Source: Plutella xylostella (lineage: Eukaryota; Arthropoda; Insecta; Lepidoptera; Plutellidae). Taken from it: a stretch of DNA of 64,000 bases. The position numbers and the translations under genes were made by a program. Positions 25,901 to 36,190 of this stretch are shown one piece after another (position 1 is the first letter of the stretch; each line of letters begins with the position of its first letter). The DNA lies in NCBI RefSeq assembly GCF_932276165.1, contig NC_064012.1:813501-877500 (forward strand), given 5' to 3'. The notes under the pieces were generated by a model. That model saw nothing but the letters and a program-made list of their open reading frames with translations, searched no databases and was not told the DNA's origin.

Positions 25901-28900
25901 AGATATGAGACTATACACCGCACCGGTTGCTAAAGCGGTATTTTATATGATTGCTCTCTCAACGCAACTCTTGAGACTAGCTTAGCAGGAAATGTTGCTT
26001 TACCATCAGCTTACATAATGAGCAAATTGCTATGTACTATGTTTTTTTCCGATCAAAAACAGTAACTCTTAAAACTCAATAAATATTCTACCCATTTTTC
26101 CTACCTTATCAGGACACCCTAACCCCAACTATAACCAACATACCTCTGCGCCCACTCCTTGGACAGGGCTTGCACCTGGGCATTGGTCGGGACTTCCCCG
26201 GTGACCAGCAGCCAGAAGAGACCCTCGGGCAGGGGCTCCCCGCCGTTGGGGGCTTTCGGGAGCACCTTCTGGCACTCCGGGATAGAGAGGCCGCGGAACC
26301 TGATGCCCTCCTCGGGGTCCAGGACAGACGTCTCCCACACGAGACCCTTGATGCCTCGCATGCCTCCGTACATCTGCGGGGATTGTGGGGGTCAATGATG
26401 GAGGGTTTAGGAGGTGTTTAATGCTTTGGAGTAGCCATAAAATGAATTAAAGGGTCATCATGTTATGTGTAAACTGGACTAGGTATGTTCCACTATAAAT
26501 TTCAATATTATGTAGCGTTCATAATGATTTAAGACTCTCCAAGAGTTTACCAAGTGGATATTTTGAACGTAGGCTATTATTAAAGTAGAAGTTTCTAGAA
26601 GTCTTACCATGTCGACGGTGACCTCCCCGACCTTGGTGTTGCCATACTTCTTCCTGAACTCGCGGATCTTCTCCTGTTCTTTAGGGATCTTGTCCTGCAG
26701 GATGGTCCTCAGGTTCGTTTCTTCTGAGCTCAGGTTCCTCAGAAGAATCGACGCGGCCGGGCATGCTTTCTGCAACAACAAAAAATATAATAGTTAGTTG
26801 AGTAATTTTGCTTCTAAAACTACCAATACGTTCGTTCGGAGCAAACACACTGAAATTACATGGTAGTATTAATTCTAGCACGCAAAAAGATTCCTTAACT
26901 TGAGCCATGACCTAGTGAGGTTACTTACGGTGAACGTTTAATTCTAAAACCTTGTCACAAATAAGATGTCTTAAATAAGTGAAATAACCCAATGACTACT
27001 GCAGAAATTGCATTTATTCAGGGCTACGTGTGATATAGAATAAGTTTGTGTTACATAATATACCTAAAAATAAGTTATCGATGCAAGATACTGTCGGTGC
27101 GCCAATAAGTAGTAAATACAATACATGATATGTATAGAAATGCCAGAATATGTATACGTGAATGGTAATAGAATAACGCGTCTTTAGTTGGCATAAAAAT
27201 AACCATAAGAAACTGCTGTAAAAATTACATCATAACCATTGAACTACCCATACAAAATTGATTACAAAGGTTATAAATGTTATTATACTTAAGCAATGTG
27301 TGTACACACAGCTATCGGTAACATAAAACGATTATTTATTGGACAAATTGGTTGTTACCCATAGGGCTAACTAATCGAGTTGGGCCTCGTAGGTCGCGGC
27401 ATGTCACATAATTCGATCAACGTAATTGAAGGCGAATTGAAGGCGGCCCGAGTCTCAACGTTTCAATCAATATTCCCGCCGCGCCTATTCCGATGTACTG
27501 AACGTTTCATAAGCGAAAAGATAGAAGCTGCTTCTTCAAAGCTTTGTATTCTTGGTAAATTGGCATCTTCTCCCCATTTGGAATGAGCCTTTCTAGTAAA
27601 GACGAGGCATCTTTATCTTATAGACCCTTCATCATCATCATCATCAGCCCATAGCAGTCCACCGCTGGACGTAGGCGTACCCGAGACCCTTACAGATTCG
27701 AAATATGGGTTCACGAATGCTATACTTAAAAGGGGAAAATGTAATGTAAATGTAATATTTTCCGTTTTGTCGTTGAAATTACCAAGTAGATTTATATCAA
27801 TATAAGACCGAAATTCCTTTTTTTTAACCGCCTTCGAAAAAAGAGGAAGTTCTCAATTCGTCTGTGTGTATGTTTTATTTTTTAACACAGAATAGAGTTG
27901 CTGTAGGGCCGCGGCTGACTCAGTGTCTGTTGACCTAATATTAGAGCATCGGATAACTCACTCCAGGAGCGAGTTGATTAAATTGCTGCTTCGGAAATAA
28001 ACTTGCTTCGTATCATGTCAGTATAGTTGATTTCAGAGTTATGAAAAGATTAAGAGGATGTATGTTTAGCTGTCTTATGTTAGTGGGATCTACTCAGTGA
28101 CTCAGTGGTTCTACGTAGACGGTACAAGTTAAAACAAAAATAATAATAAAAGTACTTATATTTTTTTTACAAAATATGTGCAGGACCCAGTCAGTGGCAC
28201 TGGTAATTTCCAATTAAATAGACCTACTAGTAGTAGGCAATACCCTCGGAAAGACTATTTCTTCAACTTGAGGGGAAAACCTGAGAGCGGGCGATGGGGA
28301 TTTGTCGAACACGTAATCCCTAACATACAGTACAGTACTTTTACATTCCTTCTTTATCTTTACTATGTATGAAATTTAATGGACTTTTTCAATTGCTATT
28401 TATAAACAGATGAAGCCAATACCTTCTGAACAACTAGGAAGGTTGTTACAAACGTATACAAGATATTCTAAATACCATATTTTATGTACGTCGCAACATC
28501 AGTATCGCTAGAGAATTATGATGTACGGTCGTGCTTCAGGACGTAAAACCACATCCTGACTTAAATTTCATATACCACCTAAAGGAAGGTGTTAGATACT
28601 ACACTAACTCCCCTAACTCCATCCTTCTACTAGTTTACTCTTTTCTACCTCTACATAAGGAAATAAAGGCTTTAATATAATCGCACTATTGCAGGCTTAT
28701 TGAATGGTTGACCTTGTGCGATGTCGGTCAAGTTCACGGCCATTAGGCGACGAACTGGTCTCATAAAGGAACTTGTGAATTAATCTAAATGTGTTTCGCT
28801 CCTTGTGAGCTGTGTGGTGCTATTAGGGGACCGCTCTTTCGAGTCTCATCGTGGCTTTATGGAGAAGAATCTTTGTGCATTTTCGTTATTCATTTCAGCG

Positions 28901-31900
28901 GAAATTACGCTCTGTTTGATCAAGAATATCTATTAAATTACATATACTATACATACGTGAAGAGGAAGAGAATAATGGGATGATGCCACGACTCTACACA
29001 ATAATGTATACAATAATATCACATGCAATGTAATACTCCCATTTAGCTACCATATTTTATGTGGGTACTTACTTAGCCCATTTTTGGTTGAATAAAATCA
29101 TAGCGTTTTTTCCCATTTATCCTCATCCAAAGGCTTATTCTGTGCTAATAAGGCCTTGTTTGCCAACATGAAGTCCTACAGTAACTGCAACGTTTTCCTT
29201 CATTTCATAACCGGTTGAGTTTAATTTGCCTTTTCGCTTACGTTTTCTTGATGATGACGTGGACTCACGCCCAAAATGTGCCGTCTAAAGATATTCACCC
29301 GCCGTGAACCTTGGCTTACGTAAGACACACCGCCGCTTGAATATTCAAACTGAATCTCACCTCAATGCCATCGGCTTAAAGTCCATGTTTTTAAAAACCG
29401 TTGTAAGGTAAACACTCGAATTGAATATTCAACGCCCAGAAACAATTTTATTCACCATTAGTGGTCTTGTCCGGTACAAAACCAGATACTAAATTACATT
29501 TTAAAATCTAATTCTTGCGTGTATTTCAACTATTTATTATTATCATGGAATGTCTTAAATCGTGAGACTTAGGTTTTAGATCATTTTTAGATCTTAGGTT
29601 CTCATCGCAAGAGCTAGTAAGTATCAGGAGAAGACCGGTCCATTCATTACAGAAGTACTTACTTTAGCATTATTTATTATCTATCTATCATTACGAAAGT
29701 CATAACTTATCAGCCAAGCCAATTTCCACGCAGAGCACATTTCCTGAACAATATTTACCGACGCAGGCACGTAGATAACTGAATTTCGCTAGCACAAGCA
29801 GCCCGTGACCCCAGAGATCGCGCCTCGCAGATACGGAGACAGCTGTAGTACTGAGATTGGGCGCGTGCCCGACGGTGGTGACCTATAGCCGTTTTATCTT
29901 TAGCCGGGACGCCGCAGAGGACGCGCCGGCCAGTGGGTGACATTGAAAGGACACCGGCCACGCACCGCGGCTCCACTCACCAGGAGGGTCACATGAAAAC
30001 AATCTATCGGACCGCTGCTTTGATAGCCATAACTCTATCTCGATGTGTTCAGAGTACCGATGGCATGATAGCTTTAAGAAAAATCGTGAATCTAGAGTGG
30101 CGGACCCGTGATGTGATCATGCGTTGATAATCAACGTCGTTATGGCAGCGGTATGCTATTTTGGGAAAATCAGGATTGCCTTTATATATTTATCTAATTG
30201 TATCGCTTCCATATTGTTTAACTTAACTTTAGTTTAACAATGGATTTAGTTTATCTGAATAGTACATCGGAATCAGGAGTTGTGGATAGAAGGCGAGGCA
30301 GTCGCGCTTTTATCCATGTTATATCTCGACTCCTAGTCAATGGTAAGCTAATAAGATCATGCGTAACTTCTTTTCAACTTTCCACCATTATATTTTGTCA
30401 TTACTTTCCACCATCACGTGGGTGCACGTGTTATCTACAATGATAATGGATGAAGTGATAATATACATACAATATAGCTAGCGCCGCTTGTGACAGATGA
30501 GATTAGAGCATCAAGGCCATTGATATCACTGTACAATGTACGAAATGTATGTACGAACGCCGAACTTTACCGTTGATTATAACCCACTACTGTGGCACTT
30601 CATACAATATCCTTACAGGTGGCAGTGATAAGCATGACTGTGTTAATTAACATTGAGTAAATGCAGTCTTTATGTCTGTCATTCAATGGAATTCACCATG
30701 AGGCTAAAAGTGGCTGTAAAAAGTACCACATACACCTGTAATGCCTGTATGGTATAGGCTGTATACATTTTAAAATAGGAGACAAAAGTACAATTCCACG
30801 ATCACCCAGTTTCCTTATATTTGCAGCTAGTAACATAAAACTTTGTATCAAGGACTTGGTGACCTCTATCAGAACATTTGTTTTTGCACCGACATGTGGT
30901 ATTTTGTGATTATAAATCATCTCCTATAATATATCTGAAGCACTGCTATACTTACTGAAATTATAATTTTCATTGCTAAAGTAGAAATATTTATTCCTAT
31001 AAACAGTCAAAATAACAGATAAGTAAGCTTAGTATGATGGTTGAAACTGCCACAGGAAGACTCTCTACTTAAATATTAAAGTACCTATGTAGGTTTTTTT
31101 AAGCAACTTTTACTATGCAGTTTTTGCTTTTGTTAATGACTGTAAACATAAGTAATAAGTACTACATTATTATGTAGTAACAGTCACTACCTGCACAGAC
31201 AGAGTATGTGAAAGGTGAGCGGCTATTGTCAGTTTAGGCTCAAATGAAAACTCTGCAAAGTTAGCCCTGCTTTCAAGCACATCATTTTCAACTAATTGAA
31301 TTAATCAGTGCGGGGGTATGAATAAAGTTGATTAATGTATAGGGTAACAAAATAATAGAACATATTAATTGACTGCACAAAATTTCCTTCCTAAAAAAGA
31401 ATAATTTTCCGTAATGAAATGGTACAAAATAAGGACATCTTATTATCACATTTTATGTTTGTATCATGAATAGAAATATGTGTTAAGTGTCTGCTATACT
31501 TTAGCAATCTTATCTCTCATACATATATCTGTATTATATCAGGAATCAAAAATGATGATAGACTAAAGGTCAATTATTAAACATTTTGTAATAGATCTAA
31601 TGCAACTACTTGAGTAAATCAGGCAATGATTAGCAGTAAGTAAAGTGAATGCTACAGCCTGCCCCTACAATAACTACTAACTAGGTTCATCATAAACTTA
31701 CTTACCCTTAGCTAGATATTATTATTTAATTAAAAAAGTTATATTACTCATTTCTATTCATGTTTTAAACTAACTTTGTAGTTAGGTACTTCATCAATGA
31801 GAGTCCTAACTACTTTTATTCATTGTAATTACCTAAGTAATATTTTCATGATTGTAAACCAGGCAATAGAGAAAATATTCAACGTACTCTTATACTTACA

Positions 31901-32266
31901 AGAGTTGAGAAGAAGCACAAAAAAATATGAATAACTTAGACGCATTATCGTTACGTACTGTTCATGCTTATCTATAAAACTCCAGTCACCTGATACGACG
32001 AAAAATATATAAATTTATGTAAGAATCATCTTAACCAATATTTATAAGCAATACTTCTAGATTATAAACTTATTTCCACCAAGTTTTCTTTCTCATTACA
32101 TAACTTGAAATGTGCCCTGAGGTTAGAAAAAACTCAGGAATCTCCATGCACTTCTGTCCAGTGACCCACAACTACGAGCGGTAAATATAAGTCAAACATT
32201 ACTTTATTAATTAAAACTTACCTGTAATTCAGCAAATTTGGTAGATGTAATCCTGTAGAGTGCCAT
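16981..32266 (-). CDS. CS: Citrate synthase, mitochondrial, complete, nine coding exons
   Basis: Condenses acetyl-CoA with oxaloacetate to citrate in the mitochondrial matrix. Exons in transcript order: 32266-32222, 26769-26608, 26373-26144, 25241-25085, 24615-24416, 20379-20247, 18714-18569, 18101-17939, 17142-16981; phases join to 465 residues against about 465 in vertebrates. The N-terminus MALYRITSTKFAELQ is basic and Ser/Thr-rich, as for a matrix import presequence. Catalytic residues by my numbering are H303 (GPLHGLANQE), H349 (GYGHAVLRKTDPR) and D404 (NVDSHSGVLLQYYG). Their spacings of 46 and 55 equal those of pig H274, H320 and D375. MYGGMRG, DHEGGNVSAHT and LSDPYLSFAAGLNGL also match the family. 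The exon 6 donor is a weak GTTTGT. Intron 1 is about 5.5 kb. The Drosophila orthologue is kdn. Confidence 0.97.
18819..18903 (+). mobile_element. 5'-truncated SINE S2, 3' end only
   Basis: AAAGGTTCCACTCGAGAGAG, CCAGGTGCAGGTACTTACAC, then (GAATA)n. These match the 3' end of the fuller minus-strand S2 copy at 38131-38453. Lies in citrate synthase intron 6. Confidence 0.75.
19277..19472. mobile_element. Palindromic MITE with 6-bp duplication
   Basis: Ends AGGTGAAGTGCGGTAATTGC and GCAATTACCGCACTTCACCT; further in, AACTCACTTCAATAACTCCC pairs with GGGAGTTATTGAAGTGAGTT. TAGGTA flanks it at 19271-19276 and 19473-19478. The right arm has an extra copy of TTGCAATTACCG. Confidence 0.85.
19970..20222 (+). 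mobile_element. tRNA-headed SINE S1, next to citrate synthase exon 6
   Basis: A box GGCGTAGTGGTTAGTGACC, B box GGTTCGATTCCCGG, body GGCCCGCCCCCTATTACATT and GCAATGCACCTCTGCCTACC, ending in a GTGCG/T-rich tail. Ends about 25 bp from exon 6 (20247), antisense to the gene. Confidence 0.85.
20445..20583. mobile_element. mariner-type MITE with TA duplication
   Basis: Ends CCGGGTGGCCCAAAGAGTGA and TCACTCTTTGGGCCACCCTG, extending inward as CGTCCAAA/TTTGGACG. TA on each side (20443-20444, 20584-20585). Confidence 0.85.
20584..24212. other. Citrate synthase intron 5, body
   Basis: No gene or recognisable element. Short open frames lack codon or family support. Confidence 0.5.
24213..24319. mobile_element. 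Short palindromic MITE
   Basis: GGGGCGCATTTAAGACGTGA and CAAGTCTTAATAGCGCCC are inverted, continuing with CAAGAGTT/AACTCTTG and CGCG-rich inner words. Lies about 100 bp from exon 5. Confidence 0.7.
27630..27690 (-). mobile_element. LINE 3' end fragment, antisense
   Basis: (ATC)n followed by CCCATAGCAGTCCACCGCTG and GACGTAGGC. The complement encodes the VQQWT-like C-terminus seen at 12390 and the tail. A similar piece lies at 42368-42432. Confidence 0.55.
30415..30430. promoter_or_regulatory. Tandem perfect E-boxes in citrate synthase intron 1
   Basis: CACGTG-GGTG-CACGTG: two canonical E-boxes with a 4-base gap, centres 10 bp apart. CACGTG is bound by CLOCK:CYCLE, Myc/Max and Mondo/Mlx dimers. 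Function here is inference. Confidence 0.45.
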
Positions 32267-32486
32267 ATTTGCAATCCCACCGAACGAATACGAGTTCACA
32301 AAACCACGACCGTCACAGTGACAACGCGGGCGATCGATGACCACAGACAACTTGAAGTAACTTTTTTTGGGATATTTTTGCTATTTTTTATTTAGTGTTG
32401 CCCATGTTAAAATTTAACTAAAATCCATAGACCTTCAGAATAATAATGACATTTCTTTGAAAGTCAACGAAGCGTGCGTGGCCATT

Positions 32487-32533
32487 CCAATGACAAAGGA
32501 ATAAGGAATAAATCTTTATTCCTTTGTCATTGG
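32487..32533. repeat. Hairpin upstream of citrate synthase
   Basis: CCAATGACAAAGGAATAA and TTTATTCCTTTGTCATTGG are inverted, with about 10 bases between, about 220 bp before the start codon. Confidence 0.7.
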
Positions 32534-32653
32534 GCCATTCTTATTCTTAGTTTGAAGTAGTTGCCAAGAAGACCATGTGTGTTGCATACTCAGAATAATA
32601 ACCATCAGTATAATTATGTTCTTTGTGGGAAAACTTGTAATAAGCGCTTTAGC

Positions 32654-33077
32654 GTCAATTCACACGTACCACAACCACACCACGTCGCAGCGACAAAATG
32701 TGGTCAAGCTGTGGTTACGTGTGAATAGTGTGACAGCGGCTTTTTGCAGTTGCGTTGTGGCAGCGACAAAATGTCGATGTGGTTGCGTTGTCGCTGTCAT
32801 TGTGATGTGGTAACCACGTCGTCGTGTGCAGTTAATACGGAGAACAGGTTGCCGCGGTGCCGCCGCCGCGTGGCGGCGTTGCCGTTGTGATGTGGTTGCG
32901 TTGTGGTTGCGATGTGGTTGCGATGTGGTCGTATTACACAGGTGGTCGATAACAACGGCAAAATGTGGCACGTGTGAATTGGATTATTCATTGTCAATAC
33001 AAAATATACGCCCGACCACATCGCGTGGTTGTGGTGTGGTTGTGGCTGTGGTGTGGTTGTGGTACGTCTGAATTGAC
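32654..33077. mobile_element. Palindromic element filled with GTGGTTGCG-type tandem repeats
   Basis: The ends GTCAATTCACACGTACCACA and TGTGGTACGTCTGAATTGAC are inverted. Most of the inside is short G/T-rich words on one strand (GTGGTTGCGTTGTGGTTGCG, GATGTGGTTGCGATGTGG) and their complements near the left end. Open frames here are by-products of the repeats. It starts about 390 bp upstream of the citrate synthase start. Confidence 0.7.
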
Positions 33078-33929
33078 CCTTACTCTTCCATACTTTGCCG
33101 AACCAGCGTTGATAAGAGTGGGTTTTATTCTCAGAGTAACGACAAAGTTTTCACTGAGGAAAATAACACTACGTTATAGTTTTCACTGAGGAAAAAAAAC
33201 ACTATGAAAGTTTTATTCAAACAGTTATGGTTTGTATAGGTAGTTAGAAAGGATAATAAGTAAGTCATAATAATATTACTCTACCATCATGTCACAAAGG
33301 ACTTGAGGAGTTAATAGTTGATAAAGTATTGTTCAAAGTTCAGAATTTCTTTTTCCACAAAATAGGCAACAGGTTTTTATGTAGATTATTCCCGAGACCG
33401 CGTTGTATTATGATATAGAATATGTACTTACATCATAGTAAGTCTGTTCATAGACTAGAATTGAGTCAGTTGCTATCTTAGATCCTCAGACCAACTACAA
33501 ACTGATCAATATAGGTGGGTCATAGACTTACTACATGAGGTAGGTGGACCTTGCAAACTTTCAGAAGAAATGATTACACAAGAAAATATTTATGTGAATT
33601 CCTATATTCTAAAATATAAATAGGTCCTTATTTACTATTAAATTTAAATAGGAGTTGATCAATTCGAAAATAAAAATACCATTGGTACCTTACTGTTTAG
33701 GCATACATAACAAACTAGGAATCTAAGTATTCAAATAACAGATTTCATTATTTAATGTATAGTAATTTCATTAAAATGTTTAAACTGTGTCATGAGTACA
33801 TTATAATACTTTTATGTCAATAAGGGCTACACATTTGAGATACATGTAGGTTTAACAATTAGGTATTTATCATTAACTTATTATATTAACTACTACCTTA
33901 CTTTAAAATATGATCAGTGAAGACAACAT
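33078..33929. other. Intergenic or 3' UTR of the next gene
   Basis: AT-rich. TTTAAT at 33751-33756 reads ATTAAA on the minus strand and is a possible poly(A) signal for the gene at 33930-34700. Nothing else seen. Confidence 0.35.
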
Positions 33930-34700
33930 TCACATCCTCAATTCTGGAGCAACATCAAAGTGGTATGAATTATATGAACAGGGCTTTCTCAGCTTCTCCT
34001 TAATAATATCACAGGGTGACATGGTGCTGAAGTCAAATTTCTCAATAGTACATTCATATTTTTCTTTCAAGTATGGAGCAGCAACAGGTCTGTACCGTGA
34101 CGTCAAAACTTTTCCAAAGTTAGAGCATTTTGCTCTGGGTATTTTTTGCTTGAGTATGTACGACATGTCTGTTATACACGGCAGCATGGGTTCAGGAGTC
34201 AGGGGCTTGGCTACTTCAGTGTCACAGTCAATGAACTTGGGCTCAAACAGGGATTCCAGGGAGCTACTAGTGCTCAGCACTGGCGGCGGTGTCGGCGGCA
34301 TGGCAGATGGATTGCAGGGAGAGTTCTTCAGAGCAGCCATTAGGTCTATTATACATTCCTTTTCAGATTCGTCTTTAATTTTGACATTCCTCATTTTCTC
34401 CTCTAGCCTTTGTTTTTCTTCAGCTTCCTCTTTTTCTCTTTTCTCTTTAGCTTTGAGCATGTTGGCCACCTGCATGGCAAGGATGCTTTGTATGGGACTG
34501 TCCCCTACTGGCAGTGTCGGTATGGGTAGTCTCTGCCCCGGCGTGAATGTCAGCCGGGAATCAGACTGACTTCCTCCAGTGAGGGACGGCAGCTGGATAC
34601 CGTATCCTGCACCATCTGAATGGCTACCTTGGATTTTGGTTTTAGACATGTGATTATCAATCAGCTCCATTAAAGATGAAAATGAACTTGAGTCCGACAT
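33930..34700 (-). CDS. Unrecognised 256-residue protein with charged coiled coil
   Basis: One open exon of 257 codons, start MSDSSSFSSLMELIDNHMSK. Residues 83-106 are a charged helix rich in Lys/Glu (KEKREKEEAEEKQRLEEK); 125-150 are Pro/Ser-rich; 168-172 TPEPM; 222-240 FDFSTMSPCDIIKEKLRKP is the most motif-like part, and SPxDII recalls short motifs in HBS1/SKI7-type translation factors, a weak resemblance only. No signal peptide or membrane segment. The start is the first ATG after an acceptor-like ATTTACAG... on the minus strand (34706-34712), so a 5' UTR exon probably lies upstream, towards 35400. The opposite strand is also open for 219 codons but looks like a shadow. It diverges from Clock. 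Real by length, charge pattern and clean start; function unknown. Confidence 0.75.
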   Translation of the reverse strand: MSDSSSFSSLMELIDNHMSKTKIQGSHSDGAGYGIQLPSLTGGSQSDSRLTFTPGQRLPIPTLPVGDSPIQSILAMQVANMLKAKEKREKEEAEEKQRLEEKMRNVKIKDESEKECIIDLMAALKNSPCNPSAMPPTPPPVLSTSSSLESLFEPKFIDCDTEVAKPLTPEPMLPCITDMSYILKQKIPRAKCSNFGKVLTSRYRPVAAPYLKEKYECTIEKFDFSTMSPCDIIKEKLRKPCSYNSYHFDVAPELRM

Positions 34701-34705
34701 TTTAC

Positions 34706-36190
34706 CTGTAATTTACAAAAGAAATAAGTAACAATTCATAAATATTATTCCTAATTAAGTTGCAATTTGTTAATCTTTGTTGGTGTACGAATAAAGTGTA
34801 TTCTATCTATCTATCTATTCCCCATGCTGTAGGTAAGTAAATACACTATCCTGTAGACATAGTAAATGTTAATCACACATTACTAATCATTGAGGTCAAA
34901 GCATAAACTTTAGGAGAGGACAATACTGAATTGAGTGAAAGTTTACAGGGCCTTAATCAATATCGGATTTAATCATTTTACACATTTTTTTGCTACATAT
35001 AGAGTTTTTCCTGAGAAAAGTCACAACATACGGTATCTATTTAATAGATATGAACCAAGTATTTTGGTCAAAGAATGAGACAAACAAAGAAACCTTGACT
35101 TACTTGATATGTAGATTTCTAGACTTAATACAAACAAAAACAATTTCAATGCCGTAAAACAATTGGACTTTTTATTTCATATGAAATAAATAATATGACG
35201 TTATTGTAAACTGTACGAAATTTTGATAAATAATGATGTAATTTGTTTACAAGTCTACAAGTAAAAGCACAAAAAAACTTGAGTTGTTTGTTTAATTGAC
35301 ATCAAATTTGACATAAAAAAGTAAGTCATGTCATCTGTCAATAAAAATATGTCAATAATATTTATTTTATTTATAGTCTGTGGTTACGGCCTCTAGCTAG
35401 TCATGGGAAATTTGGTTTTATCGATTAAGATTACTAAAACTATTTATTACTTTTATTTTGCAAAATATAAACAAACTGAAATAATCAATGTGGAAGTACA
35501 CGAGTAAGCAAAGTACCTATACGGGGTGAAAAGTAAGCTAGTAATTATATAAATTTTTGCATGAAAGAGCGACGTGACGCTCACAAACTTTTTGCTATGA
35601 TTACTGGATTGGACTGTGAATTTATGATTATTTTGAACGTAAAAATAACCAAAGGGATGGATCGTGTATGTATCGGATGGAGGCGCATAGCGCGTTCGTT
35701 TCTCCCGCCATCCGGAACTCAGAATAAGTACATGATTTTTAATATGACGTACAGCATTAAATCAAGCTCAAGCATTTATCATAGTGTCTATGGTTTAATT
35801 TAGTCTTTTACATCTTTTTGCTTGCTTTCATGTTTTCGTTGGTATCACGCACTGTAAAATTAAAAAGGATACGAGGAATATCTGCAAATTTGATACCTTT
35901 TGCATTAGAAGTGCTCTAGCTAAATAATGAAACTATATAACTGCGCTTCTACCGTATTCCAGTGATATCCGTGCGGTCCAACGGAGTTGAGAGTGTGGAA
36001 TTTACCCGCAACATAGTGCTACCAAAACTATTTAATTTTACTCGATAATCACTAAGTAATTCCTATGATGTTGAACTACTTTCAAAAAATTGCAACACGT
36101 TTTGCGATTGTGTATTTACAAGTGTTGTGTGACGTGCATTCAACTTAAACTTTAATATATTGTTTAAAGTTAGCAAAAACGTCGTACAGA
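34706..36190. promoter_or_regulatory. Divergent interval between the 34.7-kb gene and Clock
   Basis: About 1.5 kb that must hold both 5' ends. A LINE/SINE-type tail (CGAATAAAGTG then (TATC)n) lies at 34785-34816. No CACGTG E-box and no clear TATA box for either gene. Transcription starts not located. Confidence 0.4.

Larger units (their letters stand above)
26770..32221. other. Citrate synthase intron 1
   Basis: AT-rich, no nested gene supported. It contains a short antisense LINE-end fragment at 27630-27690 and the E-box pair at 30415. The frame at 30240-30443 overlaps the E-boxes but resembles nothing. Confidence 0.55.

Noticed and set aside
32577..33189. Overlapping His/Thr/Arg-rich and Val/Trp-rich frames
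   Set aside because: Translation of the GTGGTTGCG tandem repeats in several frames.
33910..34569. 219-codon plus-strand frame opposite the gene at 33930-34700
   Set aside because: The minus-strand frame is longer and has a coherent charged-helix pattern and clean start; the plus frame looks like a shadow.
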